DNA from: Arachidicoccus terrestris
Lineage (GTDB): Bacteria; Bacteroidota; Bacteroidia; Chitinophagales; Chitinophagaceae
Assembly (NCBI RefSeq): GCF_020042345.1
Contig: NZ_CP083387.1
Span: 1,302,001 to 1,366,000 of the forward strand
DNA: 64,000 nt
Direction: 5' to 3'
Position 1 is the first letter of the stretch. The number at the start of each line of letters is the position of its first letter. Shown here piece by piece: positions 26,241 to 35,376 of this stretch. Both the position numbers and the translations under genes were made by a program. Under the pieces are notes generated by a model. The model was not told where the DNA came from, ran no database searches, and saw nothing but the letters and a program-made list of their open reading frames with translations.

Positions 26241-27083
26241 ATGATTATATTAAAAACAGTAAAGGACTTAACCAAGCAGCTGGAAGCCTACAGAGATGCC
26301 GGGAAAACCACTGGTTTCGTTCCGACCATGGGTGCCCTACATGAAGGGCATTTATCGCTGATCCGGGAGGCTAAAGCCAAAGCCGACATTACTATTTGCA
26401 GCATATTCGTTAACCCAACTCAGTTTAATGACCCCGAAGACTTCAAAAAATACCCCGTGACGACCGGTAATGATATTGAACTCTTGCTGGGAGAAAACGT
26501 AGATTTACTATTCCTGCCATCCGCTAACGAAATGTATCCTAAGGATTTAGAAAAAAAGGTGTATCCCCTGGGCCCGCTAGAGATGACACTGGAGGGGGCG
26601 CACCGGCCTGGCCATTTTCAGGGGGTGGCACAGGTAATCGACAGATTAGTTGGCATTATCCAACCCACGTATATGGTTATGGGGCAAAAAGATTTTCAGC
26701 AGGTGATGATTGTCAGACGTTTATTAGCACTTTTAAAATCCAAAACCGCTTTGATAACCGGCCCTACCCTGCGTGAACCGTCAGGTCTGGCTAAAAGCAG
26801 CCGCAATACCCGGCTGACCGCACAACAATTGAATCAGGCTGCTGCCATCTACCAGGCTTTATTATTTGGCAAAGAGACTGCCGGGACAATTCCCATTAAG
26901 GAGCTGATACAGCAAATGGAGCAAAGACTGTTGAAAGCGGGGTTTGCCAAAGTTGATTACGTGGCTTTTTATGATCCGACAAATCTCAGTCCTTTAGAAA
27001 GTTATACAAAGGGAACTCCGGCAGTTATTCTGGTCGCAGCTTTTTTGGGCGATGTCCGGCTGATTGACAATATTACATTATGA
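26241..27083 (+). CDS. panC: Pantothenate synthetase
   Basis: 280 aa. Condenses pantoate and beta-alanine with ATP to pantothenate. Seen: VPTMGALHEGHLSL with H34-x-x-H37, FVNPTQFNDPEDFKKYP, GAHRPGHFQGVAQVIDRL, MGQKDFQQVMIVRRL, and the LAKSSRNTRL version of the LAMSSRN loop. It is divergent from the glycogen-synthase-like gene by 90 bp. panD and panB are not adjacent in this window. Confidence 0.97.
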   Translation: MIILKTVKDLTKQLEAYRDAGKTTGFVPTMGALHEGHLSLIREAKAKADITICSIFVNPTQFNDPEDFKKYPVTTGNDIELLLGENVDLLFLPSANEMYPKDLEKKVYPLGPLEMTLEGAHRPGHFQGVAQVIDRLVGIIQPTYMVMGQKDFQQVMIVRRLLALLKSKTALITGPTLREPSGLAKSSRNTRLTAQQLNQAAAIYQALLFGKETAGTIPIKELIQQMEQRLLKAGFAKVDYVAFYDPTNLSPLESYTKGTPAVILVAAFLGDVRLIDNITL

Positions 27084-27176
27084 ATATCTGGCCAGCGAAC
27101 CACAGATAGTTTACATATGGCACGTTAATATTGCGACCCCTTGATTCTCAAACTTTTTTTAGACTAGAGGGGGTCG

Positions 27177-27184
27177 TACCTTTG
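27177..27184 (+). promoter_or_regulatory. Bacteroidota -7 promoter element before the MFS transporter
   Basis: TACCTTTG, with an inverted repeat CGACCCC (27134-27140) / GGGGTCG (27170-27176) just upstream. It supports the ATG at 27236 rather than the longer frame beginning at 27131. Confidence 0.55.
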
Positions 27185-27235
27185 CAGGGTCCATCATACT
27201 ATTCAAACAATCAAATATCAGACCTGCAAGGATTT

Positions 27236-28504
27236 ATGCTCAAAAAAATAACCGATAGTGTCCGCAAATACTTTTTAGAACAAAAAGCATTAACGCACAA
27301 GAATTACAGGTTATTTATGGTAGGTCAGAGTTTTTCGTTGATCGGGACATGGATTCAGCGTATGGCGATGATCTGGCTTTCCTACCAGTTGACCGGGTCT
27401 GCTTTTTTATTGGGCTTGGTTGGCTTTTGTGAACAAATACCCATATTCATACTGGCCCCTTTCGCAGGTGTATACGCTGACAAGTGGGATAAACATAAGG
27501 CTCTTTGCCGCATCGAGGCATTTGCCATGATTCAGGCCCTGATATTAGGCATCCTCACGCTTACAGGCACCGTGAACATCTATCATATTATCGTACTAAG
27601 CCTCTGCCTTGGCTGCATCAATGCTTTTGAAGTGCCAATGCGGCAGTCCTTTGTTGTGGATATGGTAGATCGGGAAAAAGAGGTGCTACCCAATGCAATC
27701 GCTTTAAACTCTACCGTGTTTAATTTATCCAGATTAATCGGGCCTTCCATCGCTGGCATTCTGATCAGTTCAGTGGGTGAAGGCTGGTGTTTTATGGCCA
27801 ATGCCCTTAGCTATGCCATCGTACTGGTTTCGCTGTTGCTGATGAATATAAAAAAACTTCCGCCTGTGGCAGCAACTTCTGCAAAAGTCCTGACCCGGTT
27901 AAAAGAAGGCATTCAATATATAAAAAGGAAGCAGATCATGCGGACCTTGCTTTTACTTTTAGCTATCGTCAGTTTTAGTAATGCTTCACTCAGAACGCTG
28001 GCGCCTATATTTGCCCAGGATGTTCTACACGGCGATGCCAATACACTCGGCTTTCTTATGAGTGCTTCGGGCGTAGGGGCGATCTGCGGTGCACTTTTCC
28101 TTACTAAATCCAAGACGACACCGTTATTACAGAAGATCGTGTCCATGACAGGTATTCTGTTGGGAACCGGGATGATTCTTTTTGCGATTTCTAAATCGCT
28201 GATATTATCTCTGATCTTTATCGGCATTGCCGGTCTGGCCCAGATGATGCATACGGCTTGCACAAATACCCTATTGCAACTACATGTGGCAGATGATAAA
28301 AGAGGCCGGGTAATGAGTTTTTATACCGTGTGCCTACAAGGAACAATGCCCTTTGGTAGTCTGGTCGCAGGCGCCATTGCAGGCGCCCTCAGCGGCCCAT
28401 GGGCCATGGCAATCATGGGCCTGATCTGCCTGGCTGCGACATTAATTTTCCGCCATGAGAAACACCCTGAACAGCCAGAGGACAGGCAACTGTCGCCAGC
28501 TTAA
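27236..28504 (+). CDS. MFS transporter (EntS/MFS_3-type exporter)
   Basis: 422 aa from the ATG at 27236, selected because a TACCTTTG promoter element lies upstream inside the longer frame. About 12 TM helices. Seen: HKNYRLFMVGQSFSLIGTWIQRMAMIWLSYQLTGSAF, FAGVYADKWDKHKAL between TM2 and TM3, EVPMRQSFVVDMV, LNSTVFNLSRLIGPSIAGIL, and DDKRGRVMSFYTVCLQGTMPFG. These are typical of the MFS_3 exporters, including enterobactin exporter EntS. The substrate cannot be read from the sequence. Confidence 0.9.
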   Translation: MLKKITDSVRKYFLEQKALTHKNYRLFMVGQSFSLIGTWIQRMAMIWLSYQLTGSAFLLGLVGFCEQIPIFILAPFAGVYADKWDKHKALCRIEAFAMIQALILGILTLTGTVNIYHIIVLSLCLGCINAFEVPMRQSFVVDMVDREKEVLPNAIALNSTVFNLSRLIGPSIAGILISSVGEGWCFMANALSYAIVLVSLLLMNIKKLPPVAATSAKVLTRLKEGIQYIKRKQIMRTLLLLLAIVSFSNASLRTLAPIFAQDVLHGDANTLGFLMSASGVGAICGALFLTKSKTTPLLQKIVSMTGILLGTGMILFAISKSLILSLIFIGIAGLAQMMHTACTNTLLQLHVADDKRGRVMSFYTVCLQGTMPFGSLVAGAIAGALSGPWAMAIMGLICLAATLIFRHEKHPEQPEDRQLSPA

Positions 28505-28565
28505 TCATTGATTTTGTATAACCAGATTTTTTTTAGAGCGTACCCGGCAGGTAATCAGCCCTGAT

Positions 28566-29900
28566 TTACTCATCCAAATCAATCATGACTCTGATTTTCT
28601 GGAGCCGGTTCTTACTGATTTCTTCGACCGAAAAGTTAAAGTCACCGCAGTTGATCATGGTTCCCAAGGCGGGAATTTCTCCTGCAAGCTCCAGAACAAG
28701 GCCTGCCAGCGAATCGCTGTCACCCTTTACAACATCAAAAGTATTGGAAGGAATACCCATAGCCCGGCATACATCATTGATCATGGTACGGCCTTCAAAA
28801 ACATAATTATAATCGTCGATCTTCTTATAGGATGTTTCCATATTATCATGTTCATCCTTAATTTCTCCTATAATCTCTTCCTGGATATCCTGCACAGTGA
28901 CAATACCACTGGTACCCCCAAACTCATCAACAACAACTGCAAACCGCAGGTGTTTTTGCTGAAATTCCTCTAATAACTCACCGGCGAGCTTTTGCTCAAA
29001 AACAAAATACAGATTACTGATTAGTGAATGCCAATCAAAATTGTCGTTTTCGTGAAGATGCGGCAACACATCTTTTATATGTAACATCCCAACCATCTGA
29101 TCCAGACTTCCCTTATACACGGGTAATCTGGAAAAGCGGACATCCTTGATTCTTTGAATTACCTGGCCAAAGTTCAGTTCATAATCCAGGCCGCAGATAT
29201 CTAACCTGGCTTTCATAACCTGCTTTACGGTGACCTTATTGAACTTTAATACCCCCTGCAGAATCCTTTTCTCTTCTTCAGAGGCATCTCTGTGTGTCAG
29301 ACTAATGGCGTTGTCTAATTCCACATTATAATAAGAACTTGCATCTCTTTTAAAGATCACCGCTTCCAGTTTATTGGAGGAATAGAGCATCCATGTGCCG
29401 ATTCTCCTGAAAAAATAATAGACGATCTCTGTCAATACGCCAAAGTCTTTGGCAAATCTGATACTTTCCTGTGCTGCATAGGATTTGGGAAGGCACTCTC
29501 CCAGTAAAAAGATCAGTATAAAAATGATAGCCGTCTTGATCAGGAATATCCCGGCAAAACCAATACTGGTCACAATCAAATGGTCAATCAGATAGCTGGA
29601 AGTGAAAATGATAGCCAGATAGATAAACCAGCTGGCTATCTGTAAAGCATACAATAATTCCTGCGGATGTTCCAGTAAATCCAAAATACGTTTATACGAA
29701 GCCTGGGGCTTGGTCTTGATCAGGTTGATATCCTTAATCCCGAAAGAGAAAAAAGCGACCTGGGAACCAGACACAGCAAAAGCAAATATAAAAAGCACGA
29801 CCAGTAATGCACCGAAGATGGTAATCATCTGTGAGTCCGCCGCATCCATGTGCACCGTTTGTATGAGCGTATTGATCAATGTGGAGTTAATCACAGTCAA
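28566..29900 (-). CDS. gldE: Gliding-motility-associated CNNM/CBS protein GldE
   Basis: 444 aa. N-terminal CNNM (DUF21) membrane domain with about four TM helices (LLVVLFIFAFAVSGSQVAFFS ...), two CBS domains (about 200-325: VMKARLDICGLDYELNFGQV, LPVYKGSLDQMVGMLHIKDVL, VVVDEFGGTSGIVTVQDIQEEIIGEI) and a C-terminal CorC_HlyC domain (SDSLAGLVLELAGEIPALG). Assignment to GldE rests on overall pattern; a general CNNM-type Mg or Co transporter is the alternative. A second CNNM/CBS gene is at 61068. Usual gldE partners (ssb, gldD) are not adjacent. Confidence 0.82.
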   Translation of the reverse strand: MTVINSTLINTLIQTVHMDAADSQMITIFGALLVVLFIFAFAVSGSQVAFFSFGIKDINLIKTKPQASYKRILDLLEHPQELLYALQIASWFIYLAIIFTSSYLIDHLIVTSIGFAGIFLIKTAIIFILIFLLGECLPKSYAAQESIRFAKDFGVLTEIVYYFFRRIGTWMLYSSNKLEAVIFKRDASSYYNVELDNAISLTHRDASEEEKRILQGVLKFNKVTVKQVMKARLDICGLDYELNFGQVIQRIKDVRFSRLPVYKGSLDQMVGMLHIKDVLPHLHENDNFDWHSLISNLYFVFEQKLAGELLEEFQQKHLRFAVVVDEFGGTSGIVTVQDIQEEIIGEIKDEHDNMETSYKKIDDYNYVFEGRTMINDVCRAMGIPSNTFDVVKGDSDSLAGLVLELAGEIPALGTMINCGDFNFSVEEISKNRLQKIRVMIDLDE

Positions 29901-30226
29901 GGGTTCTTTAAAATTATCAAAATCGAAACCGGCTTAATCCTTACAGGCTCTAGCACTTCTAACAACTTATGTCAAGTAAGGGTAAACAGAAGATGCTATT
30001 CAGTACTACTTGATTTTACGTATGAAATTAAACAAAATTCTGGACAAAATCTGATTTTTTGTCCTGGCATTTTTTAGGTTAATACACAAAATACACTGCA
30101 ATAATAAGACATTTTTTACTATTCCGAAAGATTATAAGTGATTGTTTGTTAACCACATGGGGCTGCATATCAACTAAAAAGCCTCTTTGATTGAATCCAA
30201 AGAGGCTTTTATAATCTTATTTGAGC
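29901..30226. other. Intergenic region upstream of gldE
   Basis: About 325 bp, AT-rich. It contains the exbD terminator at its right end and presumably the gldE promoter at its left; no gene and no clear consensus promoter are seen. Confidence 0.6.
30177..30210 (-). terminator. Rho-independent terminator after exbD
   Basis: AAAAGCCTCTTTG (30177-30189) pairs exactly with CAAAGAGGCTTTT (30198-30210), with an 8-nt loop and A/T tails on both sides; it can work in either direction. Confidence 0.9.
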
Positions 30227-30628
30227 TTATTTTACATTGGCCACGACCCTTGCGCCTGCTTTCTTGGCTGATTGCATAATCCTGAACACCTGACCATAAT
30301 AGGAAACGGTATCTGCGTTTATGACCACCGAGGGGGTATCAACCGTTGCATGAAGTTTATTTACCGCTGCCATGAGAATGGTATCCAGCTGATTGTAATC
30401 GGCGACCATATTCTGGCCTACATATATATGCTGATCCTTATCGATGGAAACCACAATATTTTGCTTCACTTTAGTATCTTTTTGACCTTTGGGGTTGTTC
30501 ACCTTGATCACATTAGGGTTGGCCAGCGTGGATACGATCAAAAAGAACAGCAAAAGGATAAACAATATATCATTCAGTGAGCCGGTATAAACTTCGGGGC
30601 GCTCTTTAAATCTTCTTCTTATATTCAT
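30227..30628 (-). CDS. exbD: Biopolymer transporter ExbD/TolR
   Basis: 133 aa with one N-terminal TM helix (LNDILFILLLFFLIVSTLA, about 20-38) preceded by a charged stretch, and a small periplasmic domain with VVINADTVSYYGQVFRIMQSAKKAGA. It energises TonB-dependent or Tol transport together with ExbB. It follows exbB by 33 bp; a terminator lies right after. No TonB gene is adjacent. The two SusC receptors at 41-51 kb depend on such a motor, but no link can be proven. Confidence 0.93.
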   Translation of the reverse strand: MNIRRRFKERPEVYTGSLNDILFILLLFFLIVSTLANPNVIKVNNPKGQKDTKVKQNIVVSIDKDQHIYVGQNMVADYNQLDTILMAAVNKLHATVDTPSVVINADTVSYYGQVFRIMQSAKKAGARVVANVK

Positions 30629-30661
30629 TTTTACTTAGTGCTTTAGGCGAACAACAACCTT

Positions 30662-31351
30662 TTATCTTGTCGGTTCCTGTAATATATCAATGAATTCTGT
30701 ACTGGCTATTTCCATCTTATTGGCCGTCTTGTCTACCTGTGTCGTGAGGTAGTTATGCATGATGTAGGCAATAAGACCAATCACCAGACCTGTACCGGAA
30801 GTAATCATTTTAATATAAATACCTCCTGCGATTACGCTTAATTCAAAATTTCCCGTACTATTAATCTCAAAAAAGAGTTCAATCATACCCACAATGGTAC
30901 CCAGGAATCCGAACATGGGTGCAATACCGGCGATAAGCGACAGGATATTGAGGTTTTTCTCCATATTATAAAGTTCCAATCTACCGACACTTTCCATGCT
31001 TTTTTCAATGACGTCGATAGGCTTACCCACTCTTTTAAGACCTTTATCAATGATCCGGGCTACCGGGCTGTCTGTTGTACGGGCCAGGTTTCTGGCAGCT
31101 TGTACGTTCCCCGAAAGAATATTATCGCGAATAACCCGCATAAAATTGGCATCTATCCGGGATGCCTTGCGAATAGCCAAAAAACGTTCAAAGAACATGA
31201 AAATAGCCAGTATTAAGAGCAAATACAAAGGGTACATCAGCACCCCACCCTTACCCAGCAATCCCCAAAGCGAGATCTTCTCCATGGCCTGCTGGCCGGT
31301 TTGAGCGGCCTGAACGGTGGTATCTGCTACAATCTGCAATAAAACACTCAT
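30662..31351 (-). CDS. exbB: MotA/TolQ/ExbB proton channel family protein
   Basis: 229 aa, three TM helices (about 30-55, 130-155, 170-195). Seen: MYPLYLLLILAIFMFFERFLA, NILSLIAGIAPMFGFLGTIVGMIELF and TSGTGLVIGLIAYIMHNYL. It forms the proton channel of the Ton or Tol motor together with ExbD, which is 33 bp downstream. Confidence 0.94.
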   Translation of the reverse strand: MSVLLQIVADTTVQAAQTGQQAMEKISLWGLLGKGGVLMYPLYLLLILAIFMFFERFLAIRKASRIDANFMRVIRDNILSGNVQAARNLARTTDSPVARIIDKGLKRVGKPIDVIEKSMESVGRLELYNMEKNLNILSLIAGIAPMFGFLGTIVGMIELFFEINSTGNFELSVIAGGIYIKMITSGTGLVIGLIAYIMHNYLTTQVDKTANKMEIASTEFIDILQEPTR

Positions 31352-31495
31352 ATTTATTATTATTAATATTTTCGCTAAAATAACAAGACCCGTACAAGAA
31401 TTTTGTTAATGTTGATAAGTTTTTAGCCATTTGGAGTGATAGTCACTCTAAAAGTTTAATGCGCCGCCTAAATGTGTACCCATTTGCCAATAATA

Positions 31496-31531
31496 CAAAA
31501 AAGGCTCCAACTATCTTTAGACAGCGGAGCC
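31496..31531 (-). terminator. Rho-independent terminator ending the large surface-protein operon
   Basis: On the minus strand GGCTCC (pairing with GGAGCC at 31503-31508/31526-31531) is followed by a T-run. It lies 28 bp after the stop of the last gene of the block. Confidence 0.8.
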
Positions 31532-31558
31532 CAGTACATAAAACCCCATTTTAATTAT

Positions 31559-33256
31559 TTATTGTTGGTAGATCTCTCTTTCAAACTTATCGAGCCAATG
31601 AGACCCCTGTAACCCCCAGTCACTGTTCGGTTCTACCTTTAACCAATAAAACATATTCGCTACAATATCTTCAGTTACCGGAACCACTGAAATACCCGTG
31701 TTTGTGTCAGGGACCATCGACACCGGCACATCAGTTCCCAGTCCGTCCCATTGAAAATTCCCGGTCATCATCATATCATATCCTTTTGGCGCTCTGTTAG
31801 TCACCAGACCTCCTCCCCCCTCGTCAATGGGCCAGTAACCGATCAGGTGGGCATACTCTGGATGTTTGGTGATATCTTTCAACGCAATGTTATTAGCGAT
31901 CGTCTCTGCATCCAGTGCAATATCAAAGATCTCCAGGTCCGCTGCATGAAAATCAGCACCTCCGGAGCCAGGATCAGATACATTTCCAATGGCAAGCGGC
32001 GCATCCGTATTCAGGCTTTTGTTGCCTGTGATATCCTTAGAGGTCGCAAATACACCATCTGTATATACATACGCCGTACGTTTTCCATCTTCCATTTTTA
32101 CACTAAAGGTAATCGTATGCCATTTGCCATTCACAATCGGCGTATTGACTGCAATCTGGTTCTTGCCGCTACCGCCATTGGCCGTACCTCCAAATTCAAC
32201 ATTATAATGATCATTTTCCAGCATTAAAAACCATCCGGTTAATTTACTACCATCCAACGGTGTATTTTTACCCAAAAAACCAGGATAGTTTCTACTGCTG
32301 GGGATATTTACCTGGACCTGGACTGTAAAGTCTTTATCTGCACCAAAATTATATAGTCCCTTATCATCCGGTATATGTGCAATAGCTCCCGCAGTCCCTG
32401 ATCCCTTAAAATGAATGGTATTGAAGCCCACTTTCTTGAGTTCTTCCTTTTTCAGTTTAGCATTGGAGGCAATAACAAATCCCAATTGCGGATTCTCTGC
32501 ACTACCGCCCCGTGCAGAGGTTACCATAATCAGCCAGTCTTCTGCCGCAATGTTCTCACGATTTTGGAGTGCTTTTACAACCTCACCCACATAGCTGTCA
32601 ACTTTGTCTACGGCCGCCTTAAATCCTGCATCACTTAAGTCATACTTACCTGCATGCCCGGCGAGGTCAACGCTATTAAAATCTAAAAACATAACGCCCA
32701 TTGTTGTTAGCCGTAATAGAGAAACCGCAGAGTCCTTTACAGCCGCGTCATTATTTACCAGGTAAGGATAGTCTGCAATTTGGACGGTGTTTACCAGATT
32801 GCGCCAGGGAGAAACAAGAGCCGTTTTATATCCCGGTTTCGTCTGCAAGACATAATTAAGTACATTTGGCACATAAGGTGTTGGCGATCCTTCCCCCTCA
32901 CTGACATCTCCGGTTGGAATATATTGAAAGCTGCTGTCATAAATCTGGTGCTTGCCGAACCCGACGCCTGTCAAAAGGCTTGTCCAAACCGCAGCATCCG
33001 TACTATTCACGTTTTTTAATTGTGCAAATGAATACTTACCTGTCTCCATCAACTTTTCAAGGTTGGACAATTTAGCGGCTTTCAATTGGGGGCCACTTAA
33101 TCCATTAATATTAATGATCAGCACTTTACGTTGATTAACAACACTATCCTCGCCATACGCCTCAAAATAAGGCGGCGGATCTGCATATTTCTTACAGGCA
33201 CTGCCCAGGATTGTAACAACCAGCATGCAAAATCCTAATTTTCTCATCATTGCCAT
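31559..33256 (-). CDS. Alkaline-phosphatase-fold/LamG lipoprotein, probably catalytically degenerate (copy A)
   Basis: About 565 aa from the ATG at 33256; other in-frame ATGs at 33250 and 33247 fit the lipobox LGSAC equally. Residues about 43-265 look like a type I phosphodiesterase/alkaline phosphatase fold: KVLIININGLSG, VWTSLLTGV, FNSVDLAGH, DWLIMVTSARGG. Residues about 300-460 look like a LamG/concanavalin-type domain (FTVQVQVNIPSSRN, WHTITFSVKMEDGKRTAYVYTDG). The first metal Asp is Asn (N51), and the usual SDHG near 246 is SARGG, while D197 and H201 remain. Resembles the DUF4983-type phosphodiesterases of Bacteroidota. Catalysis is doubtful; a polymer-binding role is plausible. Last gene of the block; paralogue of 35377. 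Confidence 0.85.
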   Translation of the reverse strand: MAMMRKLGFCMLVVTILGSACKKYADPPPYFEAYGEDSVVNQRKVLIININGLSGPQLKAAKLSNLEKLMETGKYSFAQLKNVNSTDAAVWTSLLTGVGFGKHQIYDSSFQYIPTGDVSEGEGSPTPYVPNVLNYVLQTKPGYKTALVSPWRNLVNTVQIADYPYLVNNDAAVKDSAVSLLRLTTMGVMFLDFNSVDLAGHAGKYDLSDAGFKAAVDKVDSYVGEVVKALQNRENIAAEDWLIMVTSARGGSAENPQLGFVIASNAKLKKEELKKVGFNTIHFKGSGTAGAIAHIPDDKGLYNFGADKDFTVQVQVNIPSSRNYPGFLGKNTPLDGSKLTGWFLMLENDHYNVEFGGTANGGSGKNQIAVNTPIVNGKWHTITFSVKMEDGKRTAYVYTDGVFATSKDITGNKSLNTDAPLAIGNVSDPGSGGADFHAADLEIFDIALDAETIANNIALKDITKHPEYAHLIGYWPIDEGGGGLVTNRAPKGYDMMMTGNFQWDGLGTDVPVSMVPDTNTGISVVPVTEDIVANMFYWLKVEPNSDWGLQGSHWLDKFEREIYQQ

Positions 33257-33336
33257 AATATTACGATTTTCCGAGTTCTTTAATAAATTGTTCGATACAA
33301 TAGAGGAACAACATCTAACCATTTACTCAATACCTT

Positions 33337-35298
33337 CTAAAATACATTTACCTCAGCCATGGATGCAAACTGGGATGCATCTGTTTGCCCTTTGGTGAAC
33401 ACCAGTTTAAAGACCTGAAAACTCTGAGGTGAACTGAAATTGATGGCCTGCTGTTCATTTTGTGAGGCTAGGTCTGATTCTGTATACTTCGTCAGATGGT
33501 CTTTGTCCGGTCCCAGCCACACTTCTACATGCGATGGACGGGTTCCGGAACTATTCTGCCTCATCGTCAGGTAAATCCCATGAAGATTTTGTTTCTTCTC
33601 TGTCATGTCGATTAATAAATAATGCGGATAAGGAGGTTGCGCCTGATACCACTGAGAATGCCAGAAGGTATTGACATTTCCATCCAGTACATTGATGGCC
33701 GCTCCATCTTCGCCTTCGGTTTCCTGAGAATCAAATTCAACCAACCAGTCCGTCCTCGGCACGGTATAATCGACTACGTTATCACCTCCGCTTTTTGTCA
33801 GTGGATTGTAGTTCCATATATCTGTCGGGACTTTGTCAGGGAACTGGTCGCCCATGGCGGACCTGGACTGCGCAGAGAGGGCTATCCCCCAAGCCTGGAA
33901 AAATTTATAATAATCAAGATGCGTATATTCACAGACGGCCTCATATAGAAAATCATGTTTTGCGAGATCTGTCAAAGAATAACGCTGGGCATGCCGTGTC
34001 CTCCAATATAAATAAGGCATCAGCCCATATCCGTCCTGTTTGCCGTCCCAGCGCTTGATTTTATCAAATAACTGCATAAAGGGCACCATGCGTGTGAAGG
34101 GACTATTCACCAATGGATCAGTATCAAACTTTTTCCCTTCATTCGGCTGGGATGTGTATGCCAGGCCGTCGCGTACAGCGCCTGGTAATGCGGGATGTAA
34201 GGCGCTGATATTTTTAATACCGATTCGGTGAGCGCGCTTGATTGAAAACAGGTTATTTGTCGTTTCCCCCAGTGTACTCCAACTCCAGTATTGTCCCTGT
34301 TGATTATTATGACCAATTTCATGAAGCGTCCCCCAGATAGATACAGTGTCTGTTGCAAGCATCGCTGCACTAAACCATTCATTATCATCTTGTGCCACAA
34401 CAGGGAAACCGCTATGCCCATAGCCTACCACAGGCTGGATATCCAAGACAATTCTCCAGGGCAGATTAATAGGCTTATCCCTTTGGTCGGAGGCGGTATC
34501 AGACAGGCCTTCCCATTCGTTATAATCTTTTTCAATGATCTCATCCCATGCCTTCAATTCGGCAATCGGATCAACATCCGGGTGTCTCATAATATAATCC
34601 ACCATTTTCTGGCGGGGTAAGGTAAAGGCCACATGACCGGAAGCAAACTCAAACCACGGCACTTTACTGTCCATGATATCTTTCTTCCAGGTAGCTGCAT
34701 CTGTTTTGCCCAACACAAAGTCCGGGCTCTTACACGCCCCGGTGAAATTCAATGTGACGGGCTGCTTTATCGGAAAGTTCGTTACAACATAAATATTTCC
34801 TCCGAATAAATTGCGGACATAATTTCTGCCGGGGAACAGCATTTTCTCACTATAAATGATCGGCTCCCTTCTCCTATCCTTGGTGCCGCTAAGATCGTCC
34901 GTCCACATCCCGATCAGGCAGACCAATCCCTTTACACCGGCAGGCACATCGATAATAACAGGCTCTCCGGGCGCTGCATACATTCCCGTACCAAATATAG
35001 GTTGCGGGATGACACTGATCCGCAAACGATTGTAGGCTTCATTCAGATAATTAAGGTTTAAAGTAACCGGGTAGTCCTTTATCCTTGGCTCTGCCGCGTC
35101 TACCAAACCAGGAAAAATCCGGGCCTTAGACAGCATACTGAAATCTGGCCTGCTGCCGGAAGTATCCACCGTAATATGCTCTTTCAACGTATCAAGGCCG
35201 TATCCGTCCTTTATGTCAAATCCGTACTTCTTACAGCCCGAAACGACCAGCATACTTGCCACCGTCAGAAGACCTAATAAAGCATGTATTTTTTTCAT
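33337..35298 (-). CDS. M60-family zinc metallopeptidase lipoprotein with C-terminal discoidin-like domain
   Basis: 653 aa. Lipobox VVSGC (Cys22). Residues about 95-200 form a beta-rich domain preceding the catalytic region; H326-E327-I-G-H330 with E345 15 residues after the second His fits the HExxHx(8,28)E gluzincin signature of M60 (enhancin/mucinase) peptidases. The C-terminal part (about 530-653) resembles a galactose-binding/F5-F8 type C domain: INVLDGNVNTFWHSQW, HYLLIDMTEKKQNLHGIYLT, SHVEVWLG. M60 proteins cut O-glycosylated mucin-type proteins. It lies between the two ALP/LamG lipoproteins. Confidence 0.9.
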   Translation of the reverse strand: MKKIHALLGLLTVASMLVVSGCKKYGFDIKDGYGLDTLKEHITVDTSGSRPDFSMLSKARIFPGLVDAAEPRIKDYPVTLNLNYLNEAYNRLRISVIPQPIFGTGMYAAPGEPVIIDVPAGVKGLVCLIGMWTDDLSGTKDRRREPIIYSEKMLFPGRNYVRNLFGGNIYVVTNFPIKQPVTLNFTGACKSPDFVLGKTDAATWKKDIMDSKVPWFEFASGHVAFTLPRQKMVDYIMRHPDVDPIAELKAWDEIIEKDYNEWEGLSDTASDQRDKPINLPWRIVLDIQPVVGYGHSGFPVVAQDDNEWFSAAMLATDTVSIWGTLHEIGHNNQQGQYWSWSTLGETTNNLFSIKRAHRIGIKNISALHPALPGAVRDGLAYTSQPNEGKKFDTDPLVNSPFTRMVPFMQLFDKIKRWDGKQDGYGLMPYLYWRTRHAQRYSLTDLAKHDFLYEAVCEYTHLDYYKFFQAWGIALSAQSRSAMGDQFPDKVPTDIWNYNPLTKSGGDNVVDYTVPRTDWLVEFDSQETEGEDGAAINVLDGNVNTFWHSQWYQAQPPYPHYLLIDMTEKKQNLHGIYLTMRQNSSGTRPSHVEVWLGPDKDHLTKYTESDLASQNEQQAINFSSPQSFQVFKLVFTKGQTDASQFASMAEVNVF

Positions 35299-35376
35299 CC
35301 GAAAATATTTTATTGTTGGGTTGGCCGCTCATGCATATTGCAAACCGGCCAGTTCAAATCTAAATTTCAATCACAG

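Noticed and set aside
27131-27235. Longer start for the MFS gene
   Set aside because: It would start before the TACCTTTG promoter element, and the added 35 residues do not resemble the family.
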